Assembly (NCBI GenBank): GCA_963844325.1
Contig: CAWJNV010000001.1
Location: 620,001-684,000, forward strand
DNA length: 64,000 nt
Origin: CADCTQ01 sp963844325
GTDB taxonomy: Bacteria; Bacteroidota; Bacteroidia; Cytophagales; 172606-1
Direction: 5' to 3'
Made by a program: the position numbers and the translations under genes. Below, one piece after another: positions 55,769-63,719 of the stretch (positions are counted from its first letter, which is position 1; every line of letters begins with the position of its first letter). Under the pieces are notes generated by a model. That model was not told the DNA's origin, searched no databases, and was given only the letters and a program-made list of their open reading frames with translations.

Positions 55769-56276
55769 AATCGCAACTGTAAAAATCCCTTTTGATGACC
55801 ATACTTCTTTAAGTAATGTGGCCACTGCACCCCACCATGAATGAGCCGCCGGCCCGTTGGAGCCGACAAACGGTACGCCGGCCCCGTAACCGGGCCGGTT
55901 ATTGCTTCAATCACTGAATAGTTGCTGTGAATGGCACTGGGCCGGACGGCGGCAAAAAATAGCCGTTCCGGAAATACTGTCCGGCGGTGGGGCGTATTGC
56001 GGCCCGGCTGCCGGAAAGTGTGCGATGCTCCCCACCCCGTCACTGCTTGCTTTCATTGCCCCTTCGCGTCTACCATCCATTCGCGGGAAAGAAAAACTGC
56101 CCGTTGAACCAAATAACCGGTAATCCGGAGCGCTTGGGAGCCAGCAAGACTCAAATTTCATTTTAAAATAGGGCAAAATATTTGAACAGCAGCACTTTAC
56201 GCGGAAATTTTTTTTAAATGCCCCTTGCTTTTTGGAAAATTTGCCGCAAATTGGACAAACGTTTTTTTGGCAAAAA
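55769..56276. promoter_or_regulatory. divergent promoter region between TIR and XRE genes
   Basis: 508 bases with no gene. It contains a GC-rich hairpin (CCGGCCC and GGGCCGG, 55878-55898), an AT-rich block at about 56150-56220 suited to promoters, and a perfect palindrome (56238-56252) close to the XRE start. Both operons should be transcribed away from this region, so a regulator bound here could control both. Confidence 0.55.
56238..56252 (+). promoter_or_regulatory. candidate operator of the XRE regulator
   Basis: A perfect interrupted palindrome AATTTGC-C-GCAAATT centred 32 bases upstream of the XRE ATG. Size and symmetry fit a dimeric helix-turn-helix repressor, so autoregulation is plausible. 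Not tested. Confidence 0.45.
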
Positions 56277-57629
56277 ATGGCAGGCATTGGGGAGATCATC
56301 CGGGCAAAACGGCTCGAAAAAAAGCTGACGCAAACCGCCCTGGCGGTGAGTGTCGGCTGCGATACGTCCACCATCAGCCGCATCGAAAAAAACCAGGTCA
56401 CCAACCCGCAGATCCTCCAGGGCATCTTCGAACTCTTCGAACTGGACAAGGCCGTGCTCACGGCCGCCGACCTCCGGTACGACACCCTCAGGATCGGCTT
56501 CGGCCACTGCATCTGGGCCACGCCGGTGATCAACATGCTGCTCAACGCCCGGCTGAACCACATCAAATTCACCAGTTTCGGCTTCAACGACTACGAACCG
56601 CAGTTTCTCGACAAGGACAACCTGTTCATGCTGCCCGGCTTCGTGGACTGCTTCAACGGCCCCAACGAGGCGTACTTCGAAAACCGCCAGGTGTACCCCT
56701 GGGAACGCACCGACTCCTTCCGCGAACGGTTCCGCAACAACGCGGCGGCCGCCACCGACATCAAATCGTACGACGCCTCCGACCTGCTCAACCTGCTCAA
56801 GTACGACGAACTGGACGGCGTGGTGATTCCCGGCGACCTGTACTACGATAACGTGGAGTTCGTGGACCGGGCCGCGTCCATCATCTACACGGCCGAAGGC
56901 GGCTGCGAACTGTGCGTCATTCACCGGGAAGACGACGGGCGGCTGGCCGACTTTTTCGGCGCGGCCCCCACCGACCCGGGCAGTCTGCTGGCGGCCCTCC
57001 GGGCCAGCGTGGCCGACAACGTGCTGAGCATCTTTTACGCCGAAGACACCATTGCCGACAAATACCTGGAACGGTACCTGATGAATGAACTCAAGGCGTT
57101 CCCCAGCATTGACTACATTCCCGTGGACGTGGGCAACTGGCAGCACTTCTGGACCGACACCATCAAGCCCATCCTCACGGCGGGCAACGGGCGGCAGAAG
57201 GTGTGCCTTTTCCTGGGCTGGCAACCGCAAACCCTCTGGCTGAAGCAGTCGCTCCGCAACGAGGACACGGGCTTTTGCCTCCGGCAGGTTGAGTTCCGGC
57301 GGCTCTTCCGCGAGCAGCGCCTCAATTACTTCTCCTTCGACGTGCTGTTCAACCGCAAAGGAAAATGGCGCAACAAGGAAATTACCCAGGACTTTTTCCG
57401 TTACCTCAACAGCAGCATCACCGACCTGAACGTGCTCATCCGCAAGCTGTCGTACCTGCAATTCGGCGACGACCCCAGCAGCAACGAGCAGCTCCTCAAG
57501 AAGTACAAGGAAATTGTGGGCTGTTCGAAGTACCTCAACATGAACATGCAGGACTTCCTGTACTCGATCACCCAGCTGAACTTCGACCTCAAGTTCTACC
57601 ACGAGTGGACGTACCCGATCTCCCAATAA
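56277..57629 (+). CDS. XRE-family regulator with binding-protein-like sensor
   Basis: 450 residues from the ATG at 56277. Residues 5-60 are an XRE helix-turn-helix (IIRAKRLEKKLTQTALAVSV, TSTISRIEKNQVTNPQI). Residues 69-335 form an alpha/beta region whose order (LRIGFGHCIWATPVINMLL; IKFTSFGF; LKYDELDGVVIPGDLY; IIYTAEGGCELCVI; VLSIFYAEDTIADKYLERYL; VCLFLGWQPQTLWLKQSL) reads like a type 2 periplasmic-binding-protein fold moved to the cytoplasm. Residues 340-450 are helical. The TIR protein at 53027 carries the same sensor and tail. It is 20 bases before an NMT1-type binding-protein gene, so it likely senses the transported compound and controls the ABC operons. The fold assignment is inference. 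Confidence 0.85.
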   Translation: MAGIGEIIRAKRLEKKLTQTALAVSVGCDTSTISRIEKNQVTNPQILQGIFELFELDKAVLTAADLRYDTLRIGFGHCIWATPVINMLLNARLNHIKFTSFGFNDYEPQFLDKDNLFMLPGFVDCFNGPNEAYFENRQVYPWERTDSFRERFRNNAAAATDIKSYDASDLLNLLKYDELDGVVIPGDLYYDNVEFVDRAASIIYTAEGGCELCVIHREDDGRLADFFGAAPTDPGSLLAALRASVADNVLSIFYAEDTIADKYLERYLMNELKAFPSIDYIPVDVGNWQHFWTDTIKPILTAGNGRQKVCLFLGWQPQTLWLKQSLRNEDTGFCLRQVEFRRLFREQRLNYFSFDVLFNRKGKWRNKEITQDFFRYLNSSITDLNVLIRKLSYLQFGDDPSSNEQLLKKYKEIVGCSKYLNMNMQDFLYSITQLNFDLKFYHEWTYPISQ

Positions 57630-57649
57630 ACCACCTCATCCCTACCCCT

Positions 57650-58717
57650 ATGCCCTCCCCGCTGCTCCGCTTCCTCCTGCACGTGTTGCCGCTGCTGGCC
57701 GTCCTTACGGCTTGCCGGCCCCAGAACGCTACCGAAACCCAAGCCGATAAGGAGGTGACCGGCGCGGCACCGGGGGGAAGCGCCGCCCCGCTGCCCACCC
57801 TCACGGTGGGCATCCAGGTGAGCCCGGCCATGGGCCTGATCATGGTGGCCGACAAAAAAGGTCTCTTCAAAGCCAACGGGCTCGACGTGCAGATCAAGGA
57901 ATTTACGGCGGGCAAATTCGCGTTGCAGGCATTCCTGGGGGGCTCCATCGACGTGGCCGTTTCGGGAGAGGTGCCGGTGGCGCTTTCCACCCTGCAAGGG
58001 AACAATTTCAGGGTAATCGCCCAGGTGGTGGAAAGAACCGTGAACGAAGTACGGGTGGTGGCCCGCAAGGAGCCGGGCATGACCACCCCCCAGAAGTATT
58101 TCGCCAAAAAGAAACGGAAGCTGGCTACCTCGTTCGGCGGCGGGCCCGAATTCTACACCTATAATTTCCTCAAACGATTCAACATTCCCGCCGCCAGCGT
58201 TGAGATCATCAGCCAGAAGCCGGAAGACATGCCCGCCGCCCTGATCAGCGGCTCGGTGGACGCCATCAGCATCTTTGACCCGTTTGCCCGGATCGCCGAA
58301 CTGCAACTGGGGGCCGACGCCGTTACGTTCACCGCCCCCGACATTTATTCGGAACTCTACGTGGTGAACGTGCAGCAGCAAACCATTGACCGCAAGGCCG
58401 GCGATTTGAAAAACTTCCTCAAAGCCCTCACCGACGCGGCCGCATTCATGCAAACCCACGCCGAGGAATCGAAGGAGATCGTCAGGGCCTACACCCAGCT
58501 GGACCGCAAGGTGATCGACGGCATCTGGGCCAACTTCGTGTTCCGGCCCGCCATCAACGACCTGTTCGTCACCTACACCACGGCCGAAGCCCGGTGGGCG
58601 GTTGAAACGGGCAAGTTTCCCAAAGGAACGAAAATCCCGGACTTCAAGGCGGTACTCTACCCGGCGCTGCTGGAAAGCGTGAGCCGCAACAGCGTCGCAT
58701 TAACCTCTAATCCATAA
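57650..58717 (+). CDS. ABC transporter substrate-binding lipoprotein (NMT1/SsuA-like)
   Basis: 355 residues with a lipoprotein signal (LLAVLTAC, Cys22) and a type 2 binding-protein fold: LTVGIQVSPAMGLIMVADKK, GLDVQIKEFTAGKFALQAFL, SIDVAVSGEVPVALS, ATSFGGGPEFYTYNFLKRF, GSVDAISIFDPFARIAEL. This is the SsuA/TauA/NMT1 group, which binds sulfonates, nitrate or pyrimidine precursors. It belongs with the permease and ATPase on the minus strand. The start at 57650 gives a proper lipobox; it lies 20 bases after the XRE stop. Confidence 0.92.
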   Translation: MPSPLLRFLLHVLPLLAVLTACRPQNATETQADKEVTGAAPGGSAAPLPTLTVGIQVSPAMGLIMVADKKGLFKANGLDVQIKEFTAGKFALQAFLGGSIDVAVSGEVPVALSTLQGNNFRVIAQVVERTVNEVRVVARKEPGMTTPQKYFAKKKRKLATSFGGGPEFYTYNFLKRFNIPAASVEIISQKPEDMPAALISGSVDAISIFDPFARIAELQLGADAVTFTAPDIYSELYVVNVQQQTIDRKAGDLKNFLKALTDAAAFMQTHAEESKEIVRAYTQLDRKVIDGIWANFVFRPAINDLFVTYTTAEARWAVETGKFPKGTKIPDFKAVLYPALLESVSRNSVALTSNP

Positions 58718-58730
58718 ACTCTTTACGCAC

Positions 58731-59465
58731 ATGATCCACATCAAAGGTGGGGTATTCAGGATGGGCAGCCAGGGGTTCGGCGAGTTCGAAAGCCCCGTAC
58801 ACGCCGTGACGCTCTCCGATTTCCTGCTCGACGAAACGCCCGTCACCAACGCATCGTTCGGGGCGTTCGTCGCCCGGACCGGTTACGTAACCACGGCCGA
58901 AAAAGCGGGCGCCGCCTGGGGGTACGACCACGGTACCTACCAATCCATTGCCGGCCTGAGCTGGAAAAGCTACGCCTCGCCCGAACGCGCCGACCACCCG
59001 GTGGTGCTGGTGAGTTGGGACGACGCGGCGGCCTACTGCGCGTGGGCGCAAAAACGCCTGCCCACCGAGGCCGAATGGGAATACGCGGCGCGGGGCGGCA
59101 ATACGCCGCACCTTTACCCCTGGGGCGACGCGGAACCGGACGGCTCCCAGAGCAACTTTGCCCGGGTGCCCGGCCCGGTGCCGCCTACCATGCCCGTCAG
59201 GCAATACCCGCCCAACGCCCTCCACCTGTACGACCTGGCGGGCAACGTCTGGCAGTGGTGCAGCGATTGGTTCGGGGAAACGTACTACGCCGCGGGCGAT
59301 GCGGCCGACCCGGTGGGTCCGCCGGCCGGCCAGACCAAAGTACGCCGGGGCGGCAGTTGGAACGTGATCCAGCCCTTCCGGCTCCGGTGCAGCAACCGGG
59401 GCGCCATGCTGCCCGAATCCTGTGCTCCCAACGTCGGTTTCCGCTGCGCCCAGTCCCTGCTATGA
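58731..59465 (+). CDS. SUMF1/formylglycine-enzyme-fold protein without the FGE cysteines
   Basis: 244 residues forming one SUMF1/FGE-sulfatase domain: MIHIKGGVFRMGSQGFGEFE, PVVLVSWDDAAAYCAWAQKR, LPTEAEWEYAARGG, DLAGNVWQWCSDWF, VRRGGSWNVI and the closing NVGFRCAQ. True aerobic FGE has two active-site cysteines shortly after the GGS motif; here the matching stretch reads NVIQPFRLRC, so they appear missing. It is probably another member of the fold, with unknown reaction. It follows the binding protein by 13 bases and overlaps the next gene by 4 bases. Confidence 0.85.
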   Translation: MIHIKGGVFRMGSQGFGEFESPVHAVTLSDFLLDETPVTNASFGAFVARTGYVTTAEKAGAAWGYDHGTYQSIAGLSWKSYASPERADHPVVLVSWDDAAAYCAWAQKRLPTEAEWEYAARGGNTPHLYPWGDAEPDGSQSNFARVPGPVPPTMPVRQYPPNALHLYDLAGNVWQWCSDWFGETYYAAGDAADPVGPPAGQTKVRRGGSWNVIQPFRLRCSNRGAMLPESCAPNVGFRCAQSLL

Positions 59466-59704
59466 AAACGCCCGAAAAGATTGAAGCGGTCAGAAACGTG
59501 TTGCAGTTGGTGGAGCCGGCCATGCAGGCCGACGGCGGCGGCATTGCGGCCTTCGAACTGGAGGGCAACGTGGTAAGGGTAAAACTGAAAGGAACCTGCC
59601 TGTACTGCCCGAGCGTAAAGATGACCCTCAAGCTGGGCATTGAAAAAACGCTCAAAAGCCACTTGCCCTGGGTAGAAGCGGTGGAAAACCTGGCCGCCAC
59701 CTGA
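59462..59704 (+). CDS. NifU C-terminal-domain (Fe-S scaffold-like) protein
   Basis: An 80-residue protein matching the NifU-C/Nfu domain: LVEPAMQADGGGIAAFELEG, VVRVKLKGTCLYCPSVKMTL with the Cys-x-x-Cys pair that binds a [4Fe-4S] cluster between two subunits. It starts within the stop of the SUMF1-fold gene (ATGA), so the two are translationally coupled. It may supply clusters to an Fe-S enzyme tied to the transported compound. It ends the + strand operon; a terminator follows. Confidence 0.9.
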   Translation: MKTPEKIEAVRNVLQLVEPAMQADGGGIAAFELEGNVVRVKLKGTCLYCPSVKMTLKLGIEKTLKSHLPWVEAVENLAAT

Positions 59705-59738
59705 TTGCCGCATTGCGGTACGTGCCCCCGTATCCCCG

Positions 59739-59777
59739 AGTCGTCGCCTTCTCCTCAAGGCAGTACGACTTTTTTTG
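59739..59777 (+). terminator. intrinsic terminator after the NifU-like gene
   Basis: Arms AGTCGT-C-GCCTT and AAGGC-AGT-ACGACT pair with a small internal bulge and are followed by a run of seven to eight T. It closes the operon 56277-59704. Confidence 0.8.
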
Positions 59778-59879
59778 TTTGCCCGCGTATAAAGCCCTAG
59801 CTTGTTCGAGCCGCTGGTGGTGCCGCGACAACCCTGGTGTGATTTTTTATTTTTGATTGCCAATCGTCAATTAAAGGAG

Positions 59880-61661
59880 ATGACACCGCACAATAAAGAA
59901 GTATCGGAAGACGTGGCCCTGGCCCTGCACCAGGAACCCCAGGTGAAGTTATCCGAGTTGCCGGCCACTGCCATCTGCGGCAACGACATCAGTTCCTCGT
60001 GCCTGTACGTATCGGCGCTGGCGATTCTGGCGGCCGGGCAGTACGCCTGGGTGGCCCTGCTGATGGTGGCGGCCGTGCTGTACCTGTTCCGCAAGATCTA
60101 CGGGGAAGTGGTGGGGGCCCTGCCCCTCAACGGCGGCGCCTACAACGCCCTGCTCAACACCACCAGCAAGGCTACGGCCTCGATGGCCGCGTGCCTCACG
60201 CTGCTCTCCTACATGGCTACCGCGGTGATTTCGGCCAACGAAGCCATGCACTACGTACACATTCTCTGGGAAGGGCTGCCCGTGATCCCGGCCACCATCG
60301 GCCTGCTGGCCCTGTTCATGGCCCTTACCATCCTGGGCATCGGCGAGTCGTCGCGGGTGGCCGTGGCGATCTTCCTCATCCACCTGGTTACGCTCAGCAT
60401 CCTGGTGGTCGTGTGCGTGGCGTACCTCTTCCAGAACGGCTTTGATACGTTCGTCGCCAACAACCAGGCGCCGGTAAAAGGCGGCATCCGCACGGCGCTG
60501 TTCTTCGGCTTTGCGGCGGCCATGCTGGGCATTTCGGGCTTCGAGAGTTCGGCCAACTTCGTGGAAGAACAGAAGCGGGGCGTGTTTCCCAAAACGCTGC
60601 GCAATATGTGGGTGGTGGTCAGTTTTTACAACCCGCTCATTACCTTCCTGGCCCTGGCGCTGGTGCCCATAGCGGCCGTAGCCGGCAACCAGCAGGCCCT
60701 GCTCTCGTACCTGGGCCGGCTGGCGGGCGGCAACTGGCTGGCGTACCTGGTGTCCATCGACGCGGTGCTCGTGCTGAGCGGGGCCGTGCTTACCTCCTAC
60801 GTGGGCGTGGGCGGGCTGGTGCACCGGATGACCCTCGACCGCTGCCTGCCGCAGTTCCTGCTCAAGCTCAACAAGCGGGGCACCACCTACCGGATCATGA
60901 TCGCCTTCTTCATCCTGTGCGTGTCCATCCTGCTCATCACGAAGGGCGAGCTGGGGGCCCTGGCGGGGGTGTACGCCCTCTCCTTCCTGTCGGTGATGGC
61001 GCTGTTTGCGCTGGGCAACATCCTGCTCAAGTTCCGCCGGGCCCGGCTGCCCCGGCCCGAACGCGCATCGGGCTGGGCGGTGCTCATTGCGCTGGGAGCC
61101 GTGCTGGCGGCCCTGGTGGGCAACACGCTGCTCAACCCGCAGTACGTGGGTGTATTCCTGCAATACCTGATCCCGACGGTGGCCGTGGTGGGCGTCATGC
61201 TGTTGCGGATTCCCATCCTTAAATTCATCCTGTACCTCAACCGGTCGCTGCCCCGCCCGTTCAACCAGATCCTCAAGAGCGTCCCCATCCGGAGGTCCAT
61301 TCTCCAGATCAACTCGCAGCAGTTCGTGTACTTCACCAAGGGCCACAACGTGATTGACCTCAACAAGGTGATGCTTTACATCCTGCGCAACGAAGACACC
61401 CACCGCATCAAGGTCGTGACGGTGGTGAAGGACGAAGCGGACGTGCCCAGGAACCTGGCCACGGACATCGAGGTGCTCGACCGGGCCTACCCGAGCTTCG
61501 AGGTGGACTTCGTGGTGCTCAAGGGCGAGTTCGGCCCCGCGCTCATCGACAAGCTCTCCGTCGAATGGAACATTCCCAAGAACTTCATGTTCATCGCCTC
61601 GCCCGGCGACCGCTTCCCGTATCGGGTCGCCGAACTGGGCGGCGTACGCCTGATCATTTAA
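59880..61661 (+). CDS. APC-family permease with a cytoplasmic C-terminal domain
   Basis: 593 residues from the ATG at 59880, which has a strong AAAGGAG ribosome site 5 bases upstream. About twelve membrane helices with the APC signature (SELPATAICGNDISSSCLYV start, GEVVGALPLNGGAYNALLNT, ALFFGFAAAMLGISGFESSA). The last 130 residues are soluble (LNKVMLYILRNEDTHRIKVV, then FEVDFVVLKGEF and MFIASPGDRFPYRVAELGG) and resemble a universal-stress-like or unassigned regulatory domain. It should import an amino acid or related solute by proton symport; substrate unknown. Transcribed alone after a terminator. Confidence 0.9.
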   Translation: MTPHNKEVSEDVALALHQEPQVKLSELPATAICGNDISSSCLYVSALAILAAGQYAWVALLMVAAVLYLFRKIYGEVVGALPLNGGAYNALLNTTSKATASMAACLTLLSYMATAVISANEAMHYVHILWEGLPVIPATIGLLALFMALTILGIGESSRVAVAIFLIHLVTLSILVVVCVAYLFQNGFDTFVANNQAPVKGGIRTALFFGFAAAMLGISGFESSANFVEEQKRGVFPKTLRNMWVVVSFYNPLITFLALALVPIAAVAGNQQALLSYLGRLAGGNWLAYLVSIDAVLVLSGAVLTSYVGVGGLVHRMTLDRCLPQFLLKLNKRGTTYRIMIAFFILCVSILLITKGELGALAGVYALSFLSVMALFALGNILLKFRRARLPRPERASGWAVLIALGAVLAALVGNTLLNPQYVGVFLQYLIPTVAVVGVMLLRIPILKFILYLNRSLPRPFNQILKSVPIRRSILQINSQQFVYFTKGHNVIDLNKVMLYILRNEDTHRIKVVTVVKDEADVPRNLATDIEVLDRAYPSFEVDFVVLKGEFGPALIDKLSVEWNIPKNFMFIASPGDRFPYRVAELGGVRLII

Positions 61662-61667
61662 AGGCAA

Positions 61668-61793
61668 TGGTCATTGGTCAGTAGTCATTGGTCAGTAGTC
61701 AGTGGTTAACGCGGTGCGTGGGGTCAACCGGATGCGACAACTTACGTGTACCCAATGACCAATGACTACTGACCAATGACTACTGACCAATCA
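61668..61793. repeat. dispersed hairpin element, copy 2
   Basis: Arms of CATTGGTCAGTAGT words (61670-61707) and their complements (61751-61793) form a long hairpin. The loop carries CCGGATGCGACAACTTACG (61728-61746), the reverse complement of the core of copy 1 at 3952-3970 with one change. It lies between two convergent genes (APC permease and S41 peptidase), where a bidirectional terminator would be useful. Confidence 0.8.
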
Positions 61794-61797
61794 TGTC

Positions 61798-62817
61798 TCA
61801 TTCCGTACGGGCCAGCTTGTCGATGAGCCGTTTTACGGCCTCTATTTCCTGGCCGGCGGCGACGGGGTAATCGGGCTGGATGCCTTTCCCTTCCCAGCTT
61901 TCCTCCGTGCCGGGCCAGGTAGGCGCCCCCGTGGACACGGAAATAAAGAGGTGTTCATTGACGGGATACCAGGCGTTCATGTGGGCGCCGCCGGCCGAAC
62001 GCTGCCCGACCACCCGGGCCCGCCCGTGCCGTTGCAGGGCGTAGGTAAAAGCCTCCGCCGCGGAGGCCGTACCGCCGTTCACCAGGATGTAGAGGGGCTT
62101 TTCGTACTTCTTCTCGGTGAGCCAGGTTTCCGTTTTCGTCAGGGTCGCGGCGCCATTGCGGGTTTTGAATTCGAGCAGGGGCGTCTCTTTGGGCAGAAAA
62201 AAGCTCTCGAATACGTTGCCGACGGCGCTGCCCCCGCCCCCGTTGTGCTGCAAATCGATGACCAGGGCTTTGGTGTTGGCGACGAAGTGCATGGCGGCAA
62301 ATAGCACCGGCAGGCTTTTTTCGGACAGGTTGATCTCCGAAAGCCGGATGTAGCCGATGTTCCCTTCCAGCACCTTCACCTCGCGGAAGCCGAAGTTGTC
62401 TGCCACGGCCGCTTCGCCGTAGTAGAAGGGGTCGTACGAGAAATTTCCTTTCGTCGTTTTTTTGTCTTCCGCCGCCTTTCGTTCCGCTTCCAGCAGGTCC
62501 TTTACAGTATTGGGGTCGTGCCGCACGTACAGGTGCCCGTCGTGGCTGTAGTCGGCCAGGCTGCGGGTAGTAAGCGAATCGAACTCGTGCCAGGTACGCG
62601 CCGCCCCGAACTTGCCGGCCTGGTACGCGCCGCGCAGATGCGCGGCAATGGCTTTGCCCTTGCCGGCAAATACGTAATTGTCTTCAATGAGGCGGGTCAT
62701 GGTGCTGATGGCCTGGGCTACTGCCGGCCGGGGCAAGCCCTGGCCCAGACCGGGGCTGCTGAGGCAACCCAGCAAGGCGGCCAGGGCCCACATGGTTTTT
62801 TTTACCGGGATCATCAT
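61798..62817 (-). CDS. S41-family peptidase, exported
   Basis: 339 residues from the ATG at 62817. Signal peptide (MWALAALLGCLSSPGLGQ). IRBP/tail-specific-protease-like core without an obvious PDZ domain: NIGYIRLSEINL, ALVIDLQHNGGGGSAVGNVF, and the catalytic serine region LVNGGTASAAEAFTYALQR (nucleophile Ser in TAS), then VVGQRSAGGAHM. It should act in the periplasm on an unknown substrate. The start at 62817 (or 62814) is used because the longer frame adds no signal-like sequence. Confidence 0.88.
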   Translation of the reverse strand: MMIPVKKTMWALAALLGCLSSPGLGQGLPRPAVAQAISTMTRLIEDNYVFAGKGKAIAAHLRGAYQAGKFGAARTWHEFDSLTTRSLADYSHDGHLYVRHDPNTVKDLLEAERKAAEDKKTTKGNFSYDPFYYGEAAVADNFGFREVKVLEGNIGYIRLSEINLSEKSLPVLFAAMHFVANTKALVIDLQHNGGGGSAVGNVFESFFLPKETPLLEFKTRNGAATLTKTETWLTEKKYEKPLYILVNGGTASAAEAFTYALQRHGRARVVGQRSAGGAHMNAWYPVNEHLFISVSTGAPTWPGTEESWEGKGIQPDYPVAAGQEIEAVKRLIDKLARTE

Positions 62818-62890
62818 GGGGTGCGTGGAAGATGTTTCCGGTAAAGAACGTCCCGGCAAGCGGGTAAAAATAGTACGTGCTTAGCCGCCC

Positions 62891-63685
62891 CTACATTTTT
62901 TTGAACGTTTTGGGCAACAGGCCGGTAAACTCCCGGAAGGTACGCGTGAAGTGGATCTGGTCGCAGAAGCCGCACTCGTAGGCAATCTGCGTGAGCGAAA
63001 GGGGCGTATGCTGGATCAGGGTGAGGGCTTTGGCTACCTTCAGCTTGCGCAGGTACTGGCCCAGCGTGCCCCGGAAGTACCGCGGAAAGTACCGGGACAG
63101 CGTTACCGGGTGTACGCCTACCCCCGCGGCCAGTTCCTCCAGGCCAACCGGCTCGTTCCAACGGTCGCGGAGCAGTTCCTCGGCCCGTTTTATCCACGCG
63201 GGCGGCGCCTGCCGCGTTCCCGGCGGGGGAGCAAGGGCGTGCAGGACCAGCATGGCAATGGAGTCGGCCGTACTTGCGTCGCCGGCCAGCAGTTCGGCGT
63301 GCACCCGGAGCGGCAGGAAGACCGCATCGGGATTGCTTTTCAACGCCCCGGCCATTGCCGCTTCGCTCAGGCCGCAGGTCTGCATAAAGCGGGCTTCAAA
63401 CTCCAGGTTGATGTTTTTGGAGGGCAGCAGCGTATGGCTGTTCTGGTGTCCCTCCCCGGCGTGGAAAAAAACGGTTTCCCCGGCGCGCCGCTCGTACTGC
63501 CCCCGCTGGCGCTTCTCCAGCGTGCCGCCCTGCAACAACAGGGTCAGGTGCGGATTCACGTGGGCGTGGAAGGAAGTATCGAGCAGGGCGCCCGGCTGGT
63601 AGCGGGTAATACTCACCCCGAGCCCGTGCGCCTGGAGGTAACTGGTGCGGGTGCCTAAGTACGTAGCCGGGTCTAAAATTTTCAT
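62891..63685 (-). CDS. AraC-family transcriptional regulator
   Basis: 264 residues from the ATG at 63685 (MKILDPATYLG). N-terminal cupin-like sensor (FHAHVNPHLTLLLQGGTLEK, ETVFFHAGEGHQNSHTLLPS) and two C-terminal helix-turn-helix motifs (LEELAAGVGVHPVTLSRYFP; LTQIAYECGFCDQIHFTRTF, followed by REFTGLLPKTF). Ligand unknown. It is immediately upstream of the S41 gene on the same strand (73 bases) and may control it. Confidence 0.9.
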   Translation of the reverse strand: MKILDPATYLGTRTSYLQAHGLGVSITRYQPGALLDTSFHAHVNPHLTLLLQGGTLEKRQRGQYERRAGETVFFHAGEGHQNSHTLLPSKNINLEFEARFMQTCGLSEAAMAGALKSNPDAVFLPLRVHAELLAGDASTADSIAMLVLHALAPPPGTRQAPPAWIKRAEELLRDRWNEPVGLEELAAGVGVHPVTLSRYFPRYFRGTLGQYLRKLKVAKALTLIQHTPLSLTQIAYECGFCDQIHFTRTFREFTGLLPKTFKKM

Positions 63686-63719
63686 CGGGATGGGGAATTT
63701 GCGGGCGGGGCCATGGGCC

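Noticed and set aside
58731..59465. Formylglycine-generating enzyme that activates sulfatases
   Set aside because: The expected catalytic cysteines after the GGS motif appear to be missing and no sulfatase is encoded nearby; only the fold is claimed.
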